Assembly (NCBI RefSeq): GCF_009497775.1
Contig: NZ_CP031012.1
Location: forward strand, 124,001 to 188,000
Source: Alcaligenes faecalis
GTDB lineage: Bacteria; Pseudomonadota; Gammaproteobacteria; Burkholderiales; Burkholderiaceae_B
Length of the DNA stretch: 64,000 bases
Direction: 5' to 3'
Below are positions 57,090-64,000 of the stretch, one piece after another. The position numbers were made by a program, and so were the translations under genes. The number at the start of each line of letters is the position of its first letter. The first letter of the stretch is position 1. The notes below the pieces were generated by a model that was not told where the DNA came from, searched no databases, and worked only from the letters and a program-made list of their open reading frames with translations.

Positions 57090-57242
57090 CTAGGCCCGGC
57101 AACCGGACGCTAGTAGTAGCAGCTGGGATAGGCTGGAGGCAGGGGCCGAAGAACGGCCTTCACGCACGGAACGCGACAAGGCTGCTTCAGCGGCGGGGCT
57201 GAAACCTTGGCAGGCGTAGGAGGATTGGCGTGCGTGAGTCAT
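57090..57242 (-). CDS. leuL: Putative leucine leader peptide of leuA
   Basis: A 50-codon ORF, ATG at 57242 to TAG at 57090, ending 132 nt before leuA on the same strand. Its C-terminal part reads ASSLSQLLLLASGCRA, with four consecutive Leu codons (CTG CTA CTA CTA), three of them CTA, usually a rare codon in GC-rich genomes. Ribosomes would pause there when charged tRNA-Leu is scarce, the usual logic of an attenuator. The N-terminal part (MTHARQSSYACQGFS) is unremarkable, and the ribosome binding site is weak (TAACGG). Seen: the ORF and the Leu run. Inferred: its regulatory role. Confidence 0.65.
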   Translation of the reverse strand: MTHARQSSYACQGFSPAAEAALSRSVREGRSSAPASSLSQLLLLASGCRA

Positions 57243-57281
57243 GACCGTTAGTCAAACACAAAAAAAACAGGAAGGCAAGCT

Positions 57282-57836
57282 TTACGCTTGTGGCTCGTGG
57301 CGTTCGTAATCGGCTTGAAGCAGGCGGCTTTGCTGCTCGGCCAGTTCCATTTTGCCAAAGCGTCCGGCGCGCAACTCGCTATGGGCTCGTTGTAAATCGC
57401 CCACAGTCAAAGGACTGCGCTGGTCGGGCCAGCACCACAAAACTACTTCACGGGCCGGACGACTGAGCGATCGGGCCAGTTGAGCCACGGTGGACTCGTC
57501 GATAATGCGTTGCTGGTTGCGTCGCATGACCCCTTGTACGAAGCCATACAAAAGATAGGCAATAATGAGGGTTATGACGCCCACTACCGTCCACCAGAAA
57601 AACGGGTTGTATTGCTTGATCAGCGCCAGGTTTTGAATGCTCAAGGCCTGCAGGCCGGAGTAATCCAGGCCACGCCCAAAGCTGATGAGACGGTTGAGCA
57701 GGTCCCACCAGATAATGGCTACCACGATAGTGACTACGGTGCAGATAATAGTGGCCGTGGCGCACAGCTTGAACAGCGTGCTGCGCAGAGCCTGACTATC
57801 GTTGGCGGTGGGTGTCTGGGCGTTGTCAGTTTTCAT
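57282..57836 (-). CDS. Conserved hypothetical two-helix membrane protein
   Basis: 184 residues, family not recognised. Two transmembrane helices: LCATATIICTVVTIVVAIIWW (about 24-44) and FFWWTVVGVITLIIAYLLYGFV (about 78-99). A cytoplasmic C-terminal half follows, rich in charged residues (SLSRPAREVVLWCWPDQRSPLTVGDLQRAHSELR). It lies upstream of the leuA leader with only 39 bp between, so leuA could be read from its promoter as well. Its start is 16 bp from the rpoN start on the opposite strand, so the two promoters must overlap. Confidence 0.65.
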   Translation of the reverse strand: MKTDNAQTPTANDSQALRSTLFKLCATATIICTVVTIVVAIIWWDLLNRLISFGRGLDYSGLQALSIQNLALIKQYNPFFWWTVVGVITLIIAYLLYGFVQGVMRRNQQRIIDESTVAQLARSLSRPAREVVLWCWPDQRSPLTVGDLQRAHSELRAGRFGKMELAEQQSRLLQADYERHEPQA

Positions 57837-57852
57837 GGAAACGATTGTACCT

Positions 57853-59238
57853 ATGCTTACGCGTCAGTCACTAGATTTACGCCAGCAGCAAACGCTGGTT
57901 TTGACGCCGCAATTGCAACAGTCTATTAAAGTGTTGCAGCTATCGGGGGCCGAGCTGGAGCAGGAATTGGCTCAGGCTTTGCTGGATAACCCCTTGCTGG
58001 AACGTCTGGACGTGCAGACGGATGTCGCCGCCGAGCCATTGCCCGAAGCCACTTCGGGCGAGGCGGAATCCTCGTGGGCGAGCCTGGAGTTTCCCAAGCA
58101 TCAGGGGGACTCGGACGACCCTGACTGGACCCCCGAATCGGCCATTGCCCAGGACCTGGCCGCTTATTTAAGCGAGCAGTTGGGACTGTTGCGTTTGAGC
58201 GACCGTGACCGCGCTTTGGCCCAATTACTGATCGATGAGCTGGACGATAACGGCTACCTGCCCGTCTCTCTGGAAGAGGTGCTGGCCTGCCTGCCTGAAG
58301 AGCTGGATATTGATGAAAGTGATTTGCGCTGTGCTCTGGCACAGGTGCAGTCTCTGGATCCGGCTGGTGTCGGGGCGCGGGATCTGGCCGAGTGCCTGGG
58401 CTTGCAATTGATGCAACAGGCCCAGCAGCTGGAACCTGCCTTGCTCGATTGCGCCCGTTATCTGGTGCGCGAGCATGTTGGTATTCTGGCCTCGCCCAGT
58501 CAGCTGCGTCAGCGTTGTGCGGGGCATTATCCGGCTGAACTGGTGGAACGGGCTCATCATCTGGTCTTGAAACTGGACCCCAAACCGGGGCGTGCCTGGA
58601 CGCAGAACGTCTCGGCCTATGTGGTGCCGGACGTGTTGTTGATTCGTGGCAAGGATAGCTGGCAGGCGGCCTTGAATCCCCTGGCTGTGCCGCGCCTGCA
58701 ACTGGTTAACCTGCACGATTATGAAATTGAAGCGCACCCAGCCTTGCTGGCGGAGCGTCAAAAAGCTACTGGCTTGCTGCGCAGCGTTAACAGCCGTTTC
58801 GTGACGATTTTGCGGGTGGCCCAAGCTATCGTGCAGATGCAGCAGGACTTCTTTACGCAAGGTGTGTCGGCGCTGAAACCCATGCAATTGGCCGATCTGG
58901 CGGCCGAGCTGGACTTGCACGAGTCCACGATTTCCCGCGCAACGCGGCAAAAGTACATGCAGACGCCGCATGGGGTGATGGAGCTTAAGCAGTTCTTTAC
59001 CGTGGCGCTGGCCAGTGCCGATGGCAAGGCTGACCTGTCGGCGGCTTCGGTGCGTGCGCAGATCGCGCAGATGATTCGGGACGAGTCCCCCACCAAGCCT
59101 TTGTCGGACCAGCAGATTACCGATCTCTTGCAGGCTCAGGGCCTGACTTTGGCGCGCCGTACGGTGGCTAAATACCGGGAAGCGGAAGGTTTGGCACCGG
59201 CTTCACAACGCAAGATGCGGGCGGCGGCCGGGGTGTAG
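57853..59238 (+). CDS. rpoN: RNA polymerase sigma-54 factor
   Basis: 461 residues from ATG 57853; the open frame extends 17 codons up but overlaps the divergent gene. Region I is Gln- and Leu-rich (LDLRQQQTLVLTPQLQQSIKVLQLSGAELEQELAQALLDNPLLE). The core-binding domain spans about 90-290. The helix-turn-helix lies in LADLAAELDLHESTISRATRQKYMQTP, and the RpoN box is ARRTVAKYRE at 434-443. It directs RNA polymerase to -24/-12 promoters with enhancer-binding proteins. The usual neighbours lptB, hpf and ptsN/hprK are absent. It is followed by a TonB receptor gene on the other strand. Confidence 0.95.
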   Translation: MLTRQSLDLRQQQTLVLTPQLQQSIKVLQLSGAELEQELAQALLDNPLLERLDVQTDVAAEPLPEATSGEAESSWASLEFPKHQGDSDDPDWTPESAIAQDLAAYLSEQLGLLRLSDRDRALAQLLIDELDDNGYLPVSLEEVLACLPEELDIDESDLRCALAQVQSLDPAGVGARDLAECLGLQLMQQAQQLEPALLDCARYLVREHVGILASPSQLRQRCAGHYPAELVERAHHLVLKLDPKPGRAWTQNVSAYVVPDVLLIRGKDSWQAALNPLAVPRLQLVNLHDYEIEAHPALLAERQKATGLLRSVNSRFVTILRVAQAIVQMQQDFFTQGVSALKPMQLADLAAELDLHESTISRATRQKYMQTPHGVMELKQFFTVALASADGKADLSAASVRAQIAQMIRDESPTKPLSDQQITDLLQAQGLTLARRTVAKYREAEGLAPASQRKMRAAAGV

Positions 59239-59321
59239 GAGCTGAATGCCACTGCATCTCTCGAAGATGCTTGGCAAGCCCAGAGGCTTACCGTTTTGGC
59301 TCGCAAGCCCTTTAAAACAAT

Positions 59322-59361
59322 AAAAAAACAGGGCCTGGCATACACGCATGAACCGGCCCTG
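59322..59361 (-). terminator. Terminator of the TonB receptor gene
   Basis: CAGGGCC / GGCCCTG with a 19-nt loop, followed on the minus strand by seven T. A weak GGCTT / AAGCC stem at 59285-59309 may serve rpoN on the plus strand. Confidence 0.7.
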
Positions 59362-59426
59362 CAAAAGCGGAGTTAGACTCTGCCAGCCAGACGGAGAACT
59401 GGATGGCAGAGGTATCGCTGGTCTGC

Positions 59427-61553
59427 TTAGAATTTCATGGTGGCCGAAGCCAGGAAGGTACGTGGCGAACCCTGGCCATTGCTCAAAGGTACGACCCAGT
59501 AGGCTTTATTACCCACGTTTTCCAGGCTGGCGCGCAAGGTCACTTCCTTGCCGGCAAAGCGCGTTTTGTAGCGCATACCCAGGTCATAGGTGGTCACGCC
59601 CGGCATGTAGTAGCTGTTGCTGGCGTCGGCATATTGCTTGGACTGGCTGTGCAGGTTGGCATTCAAGGTCAGGCCCTGAACAAAAGGCGTATCCCATTCA
59701 ATCCCGGCCTTGGCAACCCAGCGGGACAGGCCTACGGCCATACGTCCTTCGTTGGTCGGGTTGCTGGCCTTGCGAATCTTGGGGTCCAGGTAGGCAATGC
59801 CGCCGGTCAGACGCCAGTTCTCGGCGATTTGACCAAAGACTTGCACTTCCACTCCTCGGTTGCGCTGGCGGCCGTCATAGCTCAGGTTGGGCTTGCCATT
59901 GAAACGTTCGGCGCTCTCGTAGCTGTTGGGTTGGGTGATGTCAAAAAGAGCGGCGGTCAGCGCGTAGTCCCCGCTGTCATACTTCATCCCGATTTCGTAT
60001 TGACGTGTTTTCTGGGGAGCGAAGATCTGGCCTTCGTTGGCGTAGTCATCGCCCACAATCATGCCCTGGGTCAGACCCTCGGCGTAGTTGGCGTACAGCA
60101 TCCAGTCGTCACGCAATTGCCAGACACCGGCAATGGTGGGGGTCAGTGCGTTCTTGCTGTAGTTGTCGCTCTTGCCGCTTTTATCTTTGGTGCTGACCCA
60201 TTGCTGGCGCAGGCCCAGTGTCAGCTGATATTTGCCATCCGCAAAAGACAGGGTATCGGCCAGCGCTGCACTGTACAGATAGCTGACGTTAGGCGCACTT
60301 AGCCCATTCATGGGGACATAAGGGCGAGCCGGGTAGTCCGGATCGTAGATATTGATGGTCTCGGACCAGCCCTTGATGGAGGTGTTGTCGCTGCGCGAGC
60401 TTTTGCGATTCCAGTCCAATCCAGCGCTGATGGTGTGGTGCACGGCGCCGGTGTCGAAGTTGTAGAACAGGCCACTATTGGCGGCCAGGTTGTAGCCGTT
60501 ATTGTTGCGACGAGTCGCAGCCAGCTTCAGGTCCCCTTGCTCGTTCAGCAAGGTGCTGCCCTTGGTGTTGTAGTTGCTCATCTCGGACTTGCTGTAACCC
60601 GCCGAGCCGTAGACGGCCAGCTTGTCGCTGGCAGCCCAGTCTGCACGTACCAGCGCCGTGGTTTCGCGCGTCAGGCCAGCGGCCCAAGGGACACCCAGCA
60701 AGACATTGCCCTTGGGTGGCGTGGGCAAGGGGTTCTTGTCCAGACCCTTGGCCAGACGCACACCCCGGTTCAGGCCGGAAATGTACTCTTCCAGGTGGTA
60801 CAGATCGGCAGACAGCTTGACGGAGCCCAGGCGATAGTCAGCGCCCAAAGAGATCAGCTTGTCGCGATTGGTACGGTGGTCCACTACGCCCTCGCCGTCC
60901 TTGAACACACCGTTCAAACGCAGGCCCAGCTCATTGGATTCCCCGAAACGACGGCCCAGATCCAGATGCGTCCCGAATTGGGAAGGCTGGATATAGGACA
61001 TGGTGACGTTGGTGATGGGATCGTCCGTGGCACGCTTGGTCACCAGGTTGATCGAGCCACCCACATCGTTGCTGGCATTCATGCCGTTCAGAACGGCAGA
61101 GGGGCCTTTGAGAATTTCTAAACGCTCTGCGATGGCCATCACGCGGCGGCCACTGGTCAAACCTTGCAAACCATTTAGAGACACGTCACCGGCACGGAAA
61201 CCCCGTATATACATGGTGTCTTTGCCGCCCGTTCCGCCTGCACCGGGGGTCTGTACGGAAGGGTCGTTCTTGCTGATCAGAATGCGCAGTTCCTGACCTT
61301 GCAGGTCTTCGATGTAGTCGCTGGTGTAGTTGATGGTGCTAAAGGGGGTGTTCATGACATCCCGGTTGCCCAGCAAACCCAGATTGCCGCCGGTAGCGAC
61401 ATGATTGCCTTCATAAGCGGGGGGCAAGTCAATGTATTCGCTGGCTTTGACTTCAATGGTGGACAAAGACGTAACCGGGGGAGCATCGGAAGATTGTGCC
61501 CAACTGCTGCTCGCGCTGAGCAGGCTCAGGCCAATAAGATGAGAAATGCGCAT
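59427..61553 (-). CDS. TonB-dependent siderophore receptor
   Basis: 708 residues. Signal peptide ends at SSSWAQ (about residue 20). The TonB box region is STIEVKASEYI. The plug domain spans about 50-170 (DTMYIRGFRAGDVSLNGLQGL, AERLEILKGPSAVLNGMNASNDVGGSINLVTKRA). The 22-strand barrel follows, with FAPQKTRQYEIGMKYD and RNRGVEVQVFGQIAENWRLTGGIAYLD, and ends in Phe (SATMKF), the BAM recognition signal. It imports a ferric siderophore with energy from TonB-ExbBD. The ligand cannot be deduced. It stands alone with a Fur box upstream. No siderophore biosynthesis genes are nearby, suggesting use of foreign siderophores. Confidence 0.95.
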   Translation of the reverse strand: MRISHLIGLSLLSASSSWAQSSDAPPVTSLSTIEVKASEYIDLPPAYEGNHVATGGNLGLLGNRDVMNTPFSTINYTSDYIEDLQGQELRILISKNDPSVQTPGAGGTGGKDTMYIRGFRAGDVSLNGLQGLTSGRRVMAIAERLEILKGPSAVLNGMNASNDVGGSINLVTKRATDDPITNVTMSYIQPSQFGTHLDLGRRFGESNELGLRLNGVFKDGEGVVDHRTNRDKLISLGADYRLGSVKLSADLYHLEEYISGLNRGVRLAKGLDKNPLPTPPKGNVLLGVPWAAGLTRETTALVRADWAASDKLAVYGSAGYSKSEMSNYNTKGSTLLNEQGDLKLAATRRNNNGYNLAANSGLFYNFDTGAVHHTISAGLDWNRKSSRSDNTSIKGWSETINIYDPDYPARPYVPMNGLSAPNVSYLYSAALADTLSFADGKYQLTLGLRQQWVSTKDKSGKSDNYSKNALTPTIAGVWQLRDDWMLYANYAEGLTQGMIVGDDYANEGQIFAPQKTRQYEIGMKYDSGDYALTAALFDITQPNSYESAERFNGKPNLSYDGRQRNRGVEVQVFGQIAENWRLTGGIAYLDPKIRKASNPTNEGRMAVGLSRWVAKAGIEWDTPFVQGLTLNANLHSQSKQYADASNSYYMPGVTTYDLGMRYKTRFAGKEVTLRASLENVGNKAYWVVPLSNGQGSPRTFLASATMKF

Positions 61554-61576
61554 GGATCTTTAAGTTAAATATAAAT

Positions 61577-61595
61577 AAAAATGATTCTCATTAAT
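61577..61595. promoter_or_regulatory. Fur box upstream of the TonB receptor gene
   Basis: AATGATTCTCATT is centred 33 bp upstream of the receptor ATG, within an AT-rich promoter. By eye it agrees with 13 of 19 positions of the classic Fur consensus. It predicts iron repression. Confidence 0.75.
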
Positions 61596-61938
61596 GTTTC
61601 ATTTGTAGCATTTGCTTGTAGGTGGTTCAAGCAGTTAGGCGCCTTTGTGATATAAAAACGACCCTAAAAAACTTAGGGGTATAAGGAGGTGATGCAGTCG
61701 ATTTCGCTCCGAAACCGCGCCGGAATCAGGGTTTCAGGGGGATTTTTGAGCAAATTCGAAGCGCGTCTGACTCCACGGTGGGAGTGCGTCCCATGGAGCT
61801 GTTTTGGCAAAACAGGCGATGTTTGCTTGGTAAGGGGTAGGCAAAGGAGCGGTGATGGCTCCCGGCTAATAAAGCAGCGGTTCAAGAAATTGTTCTATTT
61901 GTGGCCTGAACAGGCTTGAGCTGTGTTTTGATGCTTGT
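61596..61938. other. Spacer between receptor promoter and hexamer array
   Basis: No gene I can support. A 76-codon plus-strand frame starts at 61689 beside AAGGAGG, but its product looks random and the spacing to ATG 61692 is too short. See the rejected list. Confidence 0.4.
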
Positions 61939-62004
61939 CGACTGCGACTGCGACTGCGACTGCGACTGCGACTGCGACTGCGACTGCGACTGCGACTGCG
62001 ACTG
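61939..62004. repeat. Tandem repeat, 11 perfect copies of CGACTG
   Basis: Eleven uninterrupted copies (66 bp), 68 bp past the leuD stop. A GCGGAA / TTCCGC stem (62031-62048) separates the gene from the array but lacks a T-run. Confidence 0.95.
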
Positions 62005-62072
62005 CCAGGGCGGGAGGCAGGTAAGCAGCGGCGGAACTCCCCTTCCGCGACTGCCCCCTTTATCTATCGTCT

Positions 62073-62711
62073 TTAGCTAAATAACCAGGGTTCCTGTTTC
62101 CTGCGGTGTTGCTCGTATGCCTGGATCTGATCCATTTTCTGCTCTGTCACGCTGATGTCGTCCAGCGCCAGCAGCAGGCGGTGGCGACGTTCAGGCTCCA
62201 CCTGGAAACGGATGTGTTGATCGGGACCGATCAACATGCAGGCTTCCAGATCTACCGTCCATTCATCCCACGGATTTTGCGCGGCAGTGGTGAATAAGCC
62301 ATCAATCTGCTCCGCAGCCAGCTGTATCGGCAACATGCCGTTTTTAAAGCAGTTATTGCGGAAGATGTCAGCAAATGAAGGGGCGATAAGTACCGCAATG
62401 CCTAAATCCTTCAACGCCCAGACCGCGTGTTCGCGACTGGACCCGCAGCCAAAGTTTTCGCGTCCCAGCAGAATGCGGGCGCCTTGCGCATGCGGCTGAT
62501 GCAGGCAAAAACTGTGGATCGGCTCACGCTCGGCCAGCGGTTTGCCGGGGTAGCCAATATCCGCGTACCGCCAGTTGTCGAAGGCATATTGCCCAAAGCC
62601 GGTGCGCGACAAGGAAGTCATGTACTGCTTGGGCAAGATCGCGTCGGTGTCCACATTGGCGCGGTCCAGCGCAATCAGGCGCGAGCGCACGGAAGTAAAG
62701 GGTGTGTTCAT
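62073..62711 (-). CDS. leuD: 3-isopropylmalate dehydratase small subunit
   Basis: 212 residues, normal for LeuD. The swivel-domain motifs are [17 protein letters not shown] at residues 14-30 and [51 protein letters not shown]. The C-terminus reads [18 protein letters not shown]. With LeuC it isomerises 2- to 3-isopropylmalate. Its start overlaps leuC by 4 nt. leuB, usual downstream partner, does not follow; a repeat array and the TonB receptor promoter come next. Confidence 0.96.
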   Translation of the reverse strand: MNTPFTSVRSRLIALDRANVDTDAILPKQYMTSLSRTGFGQYAFDNWRYADIGYPGKPLAEREPIHSFCLHQPHAQGARILLGRENFGCGSSREHAVWALKDLGIAVLIAPSFADIFRNNCFKNGMLPIQLAAEQIDGLFTTAAQNPWDEWTVDLEACMLIGPDQHIRFQVEPERRHRLLLALDDISVTEQKMDQIQAYEQHRRKQEPWLFS

Positions 62712-64000
62712 GCAGCGTCCCAGTGGCGGATATCGACAAGATGGCCTGCAATTGCGGCGGCAGCTGCCATGGCGGGGCTCATCAGGTGTGTGCGTCCCAA
62801 GGCGCCCTGCCTGCCTTCAAAATTGCGGTTGGAGGTGGAGGCGCAGCGCTCGCCCGGATTCAGGCGGTCTTCGTTCATGCCCAGGCACATGGAGCAGCCC
62901 GGCTCGCGCCATTCAAAACCGGCTTGCGTGAAAACCTGGTCCAAGCCTTCCTGCTCGGCCTGACGGCGTACCAATCCCGAGCCGGGTACGACCAAGGCTT
63001 GCAGCACCGTGCTGGCCACGCGTTTGCCTTTCACCATGGCCGCAGCGCTGCGCAAGTCTTCAATGCGGGCGTTGGTACAGGAACCAATAAACACCCGGTC
63101 TATGCTGATACCCGCCAGCGGCTGCCCGGCCTGCAAGGCCATATAGTTCAAGGCGCGTTGGGCGTCAGCCTGTTTGCCCGTGGTGGCCGCTAATGGATCA
63201 GGCACAAGCTGGTCGATAGCCGCCGCCATATCGGGGGAGGTTCCCCAGGTCACAGTAGGGGCGACCTGCGTGGCGTCGATTTGCAAGTGCTGATCGTATT
63301 GGCAGCCCTCATCGCTGATCAGCGTGCGCCAGTATTGTTCCGCCTTGTCCCAGGCCTCGCCTTTCGGTGCCAAGGGGCGACTGCGCACATAGTCCAGAGT
63401 CTTGTCGTCCACAGCGACCAGACCAATACGGGCACCCGCTTCGATCGCCATATTGCACAAGGTCATGCGCCCTTCCATGGACAAGGCGCGGATGGCGGGG
63501 CCGGTAAACTCGATGGCACAGTCCCGCCCGCCATCTGCACCCATGCGGGCAATGATGTGCAGGATCAGATCCTTGGCGGTGCTGGTAGCGGGCAGTTCGC
63601 CTTGCACATCCACTTGCAGGCTGCGCATGCGTTTTGCGGCCAGACATTGTGTGGCCAGAACATGCTCCACCTCGGAGGTGCCAATGCCAAAGGCCAAAGC
63701 CGCAAACGCACCATGCGTGCTGGTATGGGAATCTCCGGCCACGATGCTGGAGCCGGGCAAGGTCATGCCCTGTTCGGGTCCGATCACGTGAATGATGCCC
63801 TGGCGCTCGTCATCCAGCCCAAAATAGCGCAGGCCAAATTCCCGGCTATTGATCTCCATCTGGTCGATCTGCGCTTGGGCCAAAGGATCTTCCAGACGCT
63901 GATTGCGGCGACGAGTGGGCACGTTGTGGTCCACCGTGGTCAGTGCGGTTTCCGGGCGACGCACATGGCGTCCGGCCAGGCGCAAACTCTCGAAGGCTTG
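62708..64000 (-). CDS. leuC: 3-isopropylmalate dehydratase large subunit (5' partial)
   Basis: The frame runs off the right edge, so about 40 N-terminal residues are missing; the TTG at 63985 is internal. Visible part: [23 protein letters not shown], the [29 protein letters not shown] block, and the 4Fe-4S ligands in [18 protein letters not shown] and [14 protein letters not shown]. It forms the catalytic iron-sulfur half of isopropylmalate isomerase. Overlaps leuD by 4 nt (ATGA). The entericidin-like gene often found between leuC and leuD in related genera is absent. Confidence 0.95.
   Translation of the reverse strand, partial: QAFESLRLAGRHVRRPETALTTVDHNVPTRRRNQRLEDPLAQAQIDQMEINSREFGLRYFGLDDERQGIIHVIGPEQGMTLPGSSIVAGDSHTSTHGAFAALAFGIGTSEVEHVLATQCLAAKRMRSLQVDVQGELPATSTAKDLILHIIARMGADGGRDCAIEFTGPAIRALSMEGRMTLCNMAIEAGARIGLVAVDDKTLDYVRSRPLAPKGEAWDKAEQYWRTLISDEGCQYDQHLQIDATQVAPTVTWGTSPDMAAAIDQLVPDPLAATTGKQADAQRALNYMALQAGQPLAGISIDRVFIGSCTNARIEDLRSAAAMVKGKRVASTVLQALVVPGSGLVRRQAEQEGLDQVFTQAGFEWREPGCSMCLGMNEDRLNPGERCASTSNRNFEGRQGALGRTHLMSPAMAAAAAIAGHLVDIRHWDAA

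Noticed and set aside
61683..61696. AAGGAGGTGAT resembles the complement of the 16S rRNA 3' end
   Set aside because: Only about 11 bases match and no rRNA sequence surrounds it.
61689..61919. 76-codon frame beside a perfect AAGGAGG
   Set aside because: The spacing from AAGGAGG to the ATG at 61692 is only a few bases, the product looks random, and no family is recognised. It remains possible but unsupported.

Overview
The window looks like a chromosomal segment of a betaproteobacterium of the family Alcaligenaceae, most likely Alcaligenes or a close relative. The reasons are moderately high GC, abundant TRAP transporters, a DUF1840 protein, a smg/topB neighbourhood, a LiuR leucine-catabolism operon that contains aceK, and a 2,4'-dihydroxyacetophenone dioxygenase of the type first known from Alcaligenes. 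The genus is inferred from gene content, not from a marker gene. I see no rRNA, tRNA, CRISPR array, prophage or intact insertion sequence. Both ends cut through genes (a SfnB/DszC-like flavoprotein on the left, leuC on the right).

Layout. 1-3.8 kb: organosulfur scavenging (acyl-CoA-dehydrogenase-like flavoprotein, amidohydrolase, SsuD-type monooxygenase and its FMN reductase). 4.3-5.8 kb: a cupin aryl-ketone dioxygenase convergent with an AraC regulator, with a 17-bp direct repeat upstream of the dioxygenase as probable operator. 6-8.4 kb: a thioesterase, a TauE/SafE permease and a divergent LysR regulator. 8.7-11 kb: modA-modB-modD with a ModE-like operator but no modC. 11.3-17.6 kb: polysaccharide deacetylase, malate synthase G, AMP nucleosidase, thioesterase. 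17.7-27 kb: two TRAP transporters on either side of a SET-domain methyltransferase and an acetolactate synthase, then a CopD-like membrane protein. 27-34.6 kb: a 231-bp imperfect palindrome, topB, a large DUF2157/DUF4401/GDYXXLXY fusion, smg and gluQ. 34.7-43.2 kb: liuR-liuA-aceK-thiolase-liuB-liuD with two matching LiuR-type operators and an internal terminator. 43.3-49.1 kb: MBL hydrolase, metC, dsbA, SPOR protein, argS. 49.2-53 kb: an RHS protein ending in a Tle1/DUF2235-like lipase domain. 53-57.8 kb: DUF1840, a small unknown protein, a YwqG-like protein, then leuA preceded by a short ORF with four consecutive Leu codons (probable leuL leader). 57.8-64 kb: rpoN, a Fur-boxed TonB siderophore receptor, leuD and leuC.

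How the genes work together. Branched-chain metabolism dominates: acetolactate synthase, leuA, leuC and leuD make leucine, the liu operon breaks it down to acetyl-CoA, and aceK and glcB connect that acetyl-CoA to the glyoxylate shunt. The sulfur cluster and metC serve sulfur supply. Four short tandem-repeat arrays (7-, 6-, 5- and 6-bp units) lie in the intergenic spacers, three of them 16-68 bp past a minus-strand stop codon. This is an unusual density of candidate variable-number loci.
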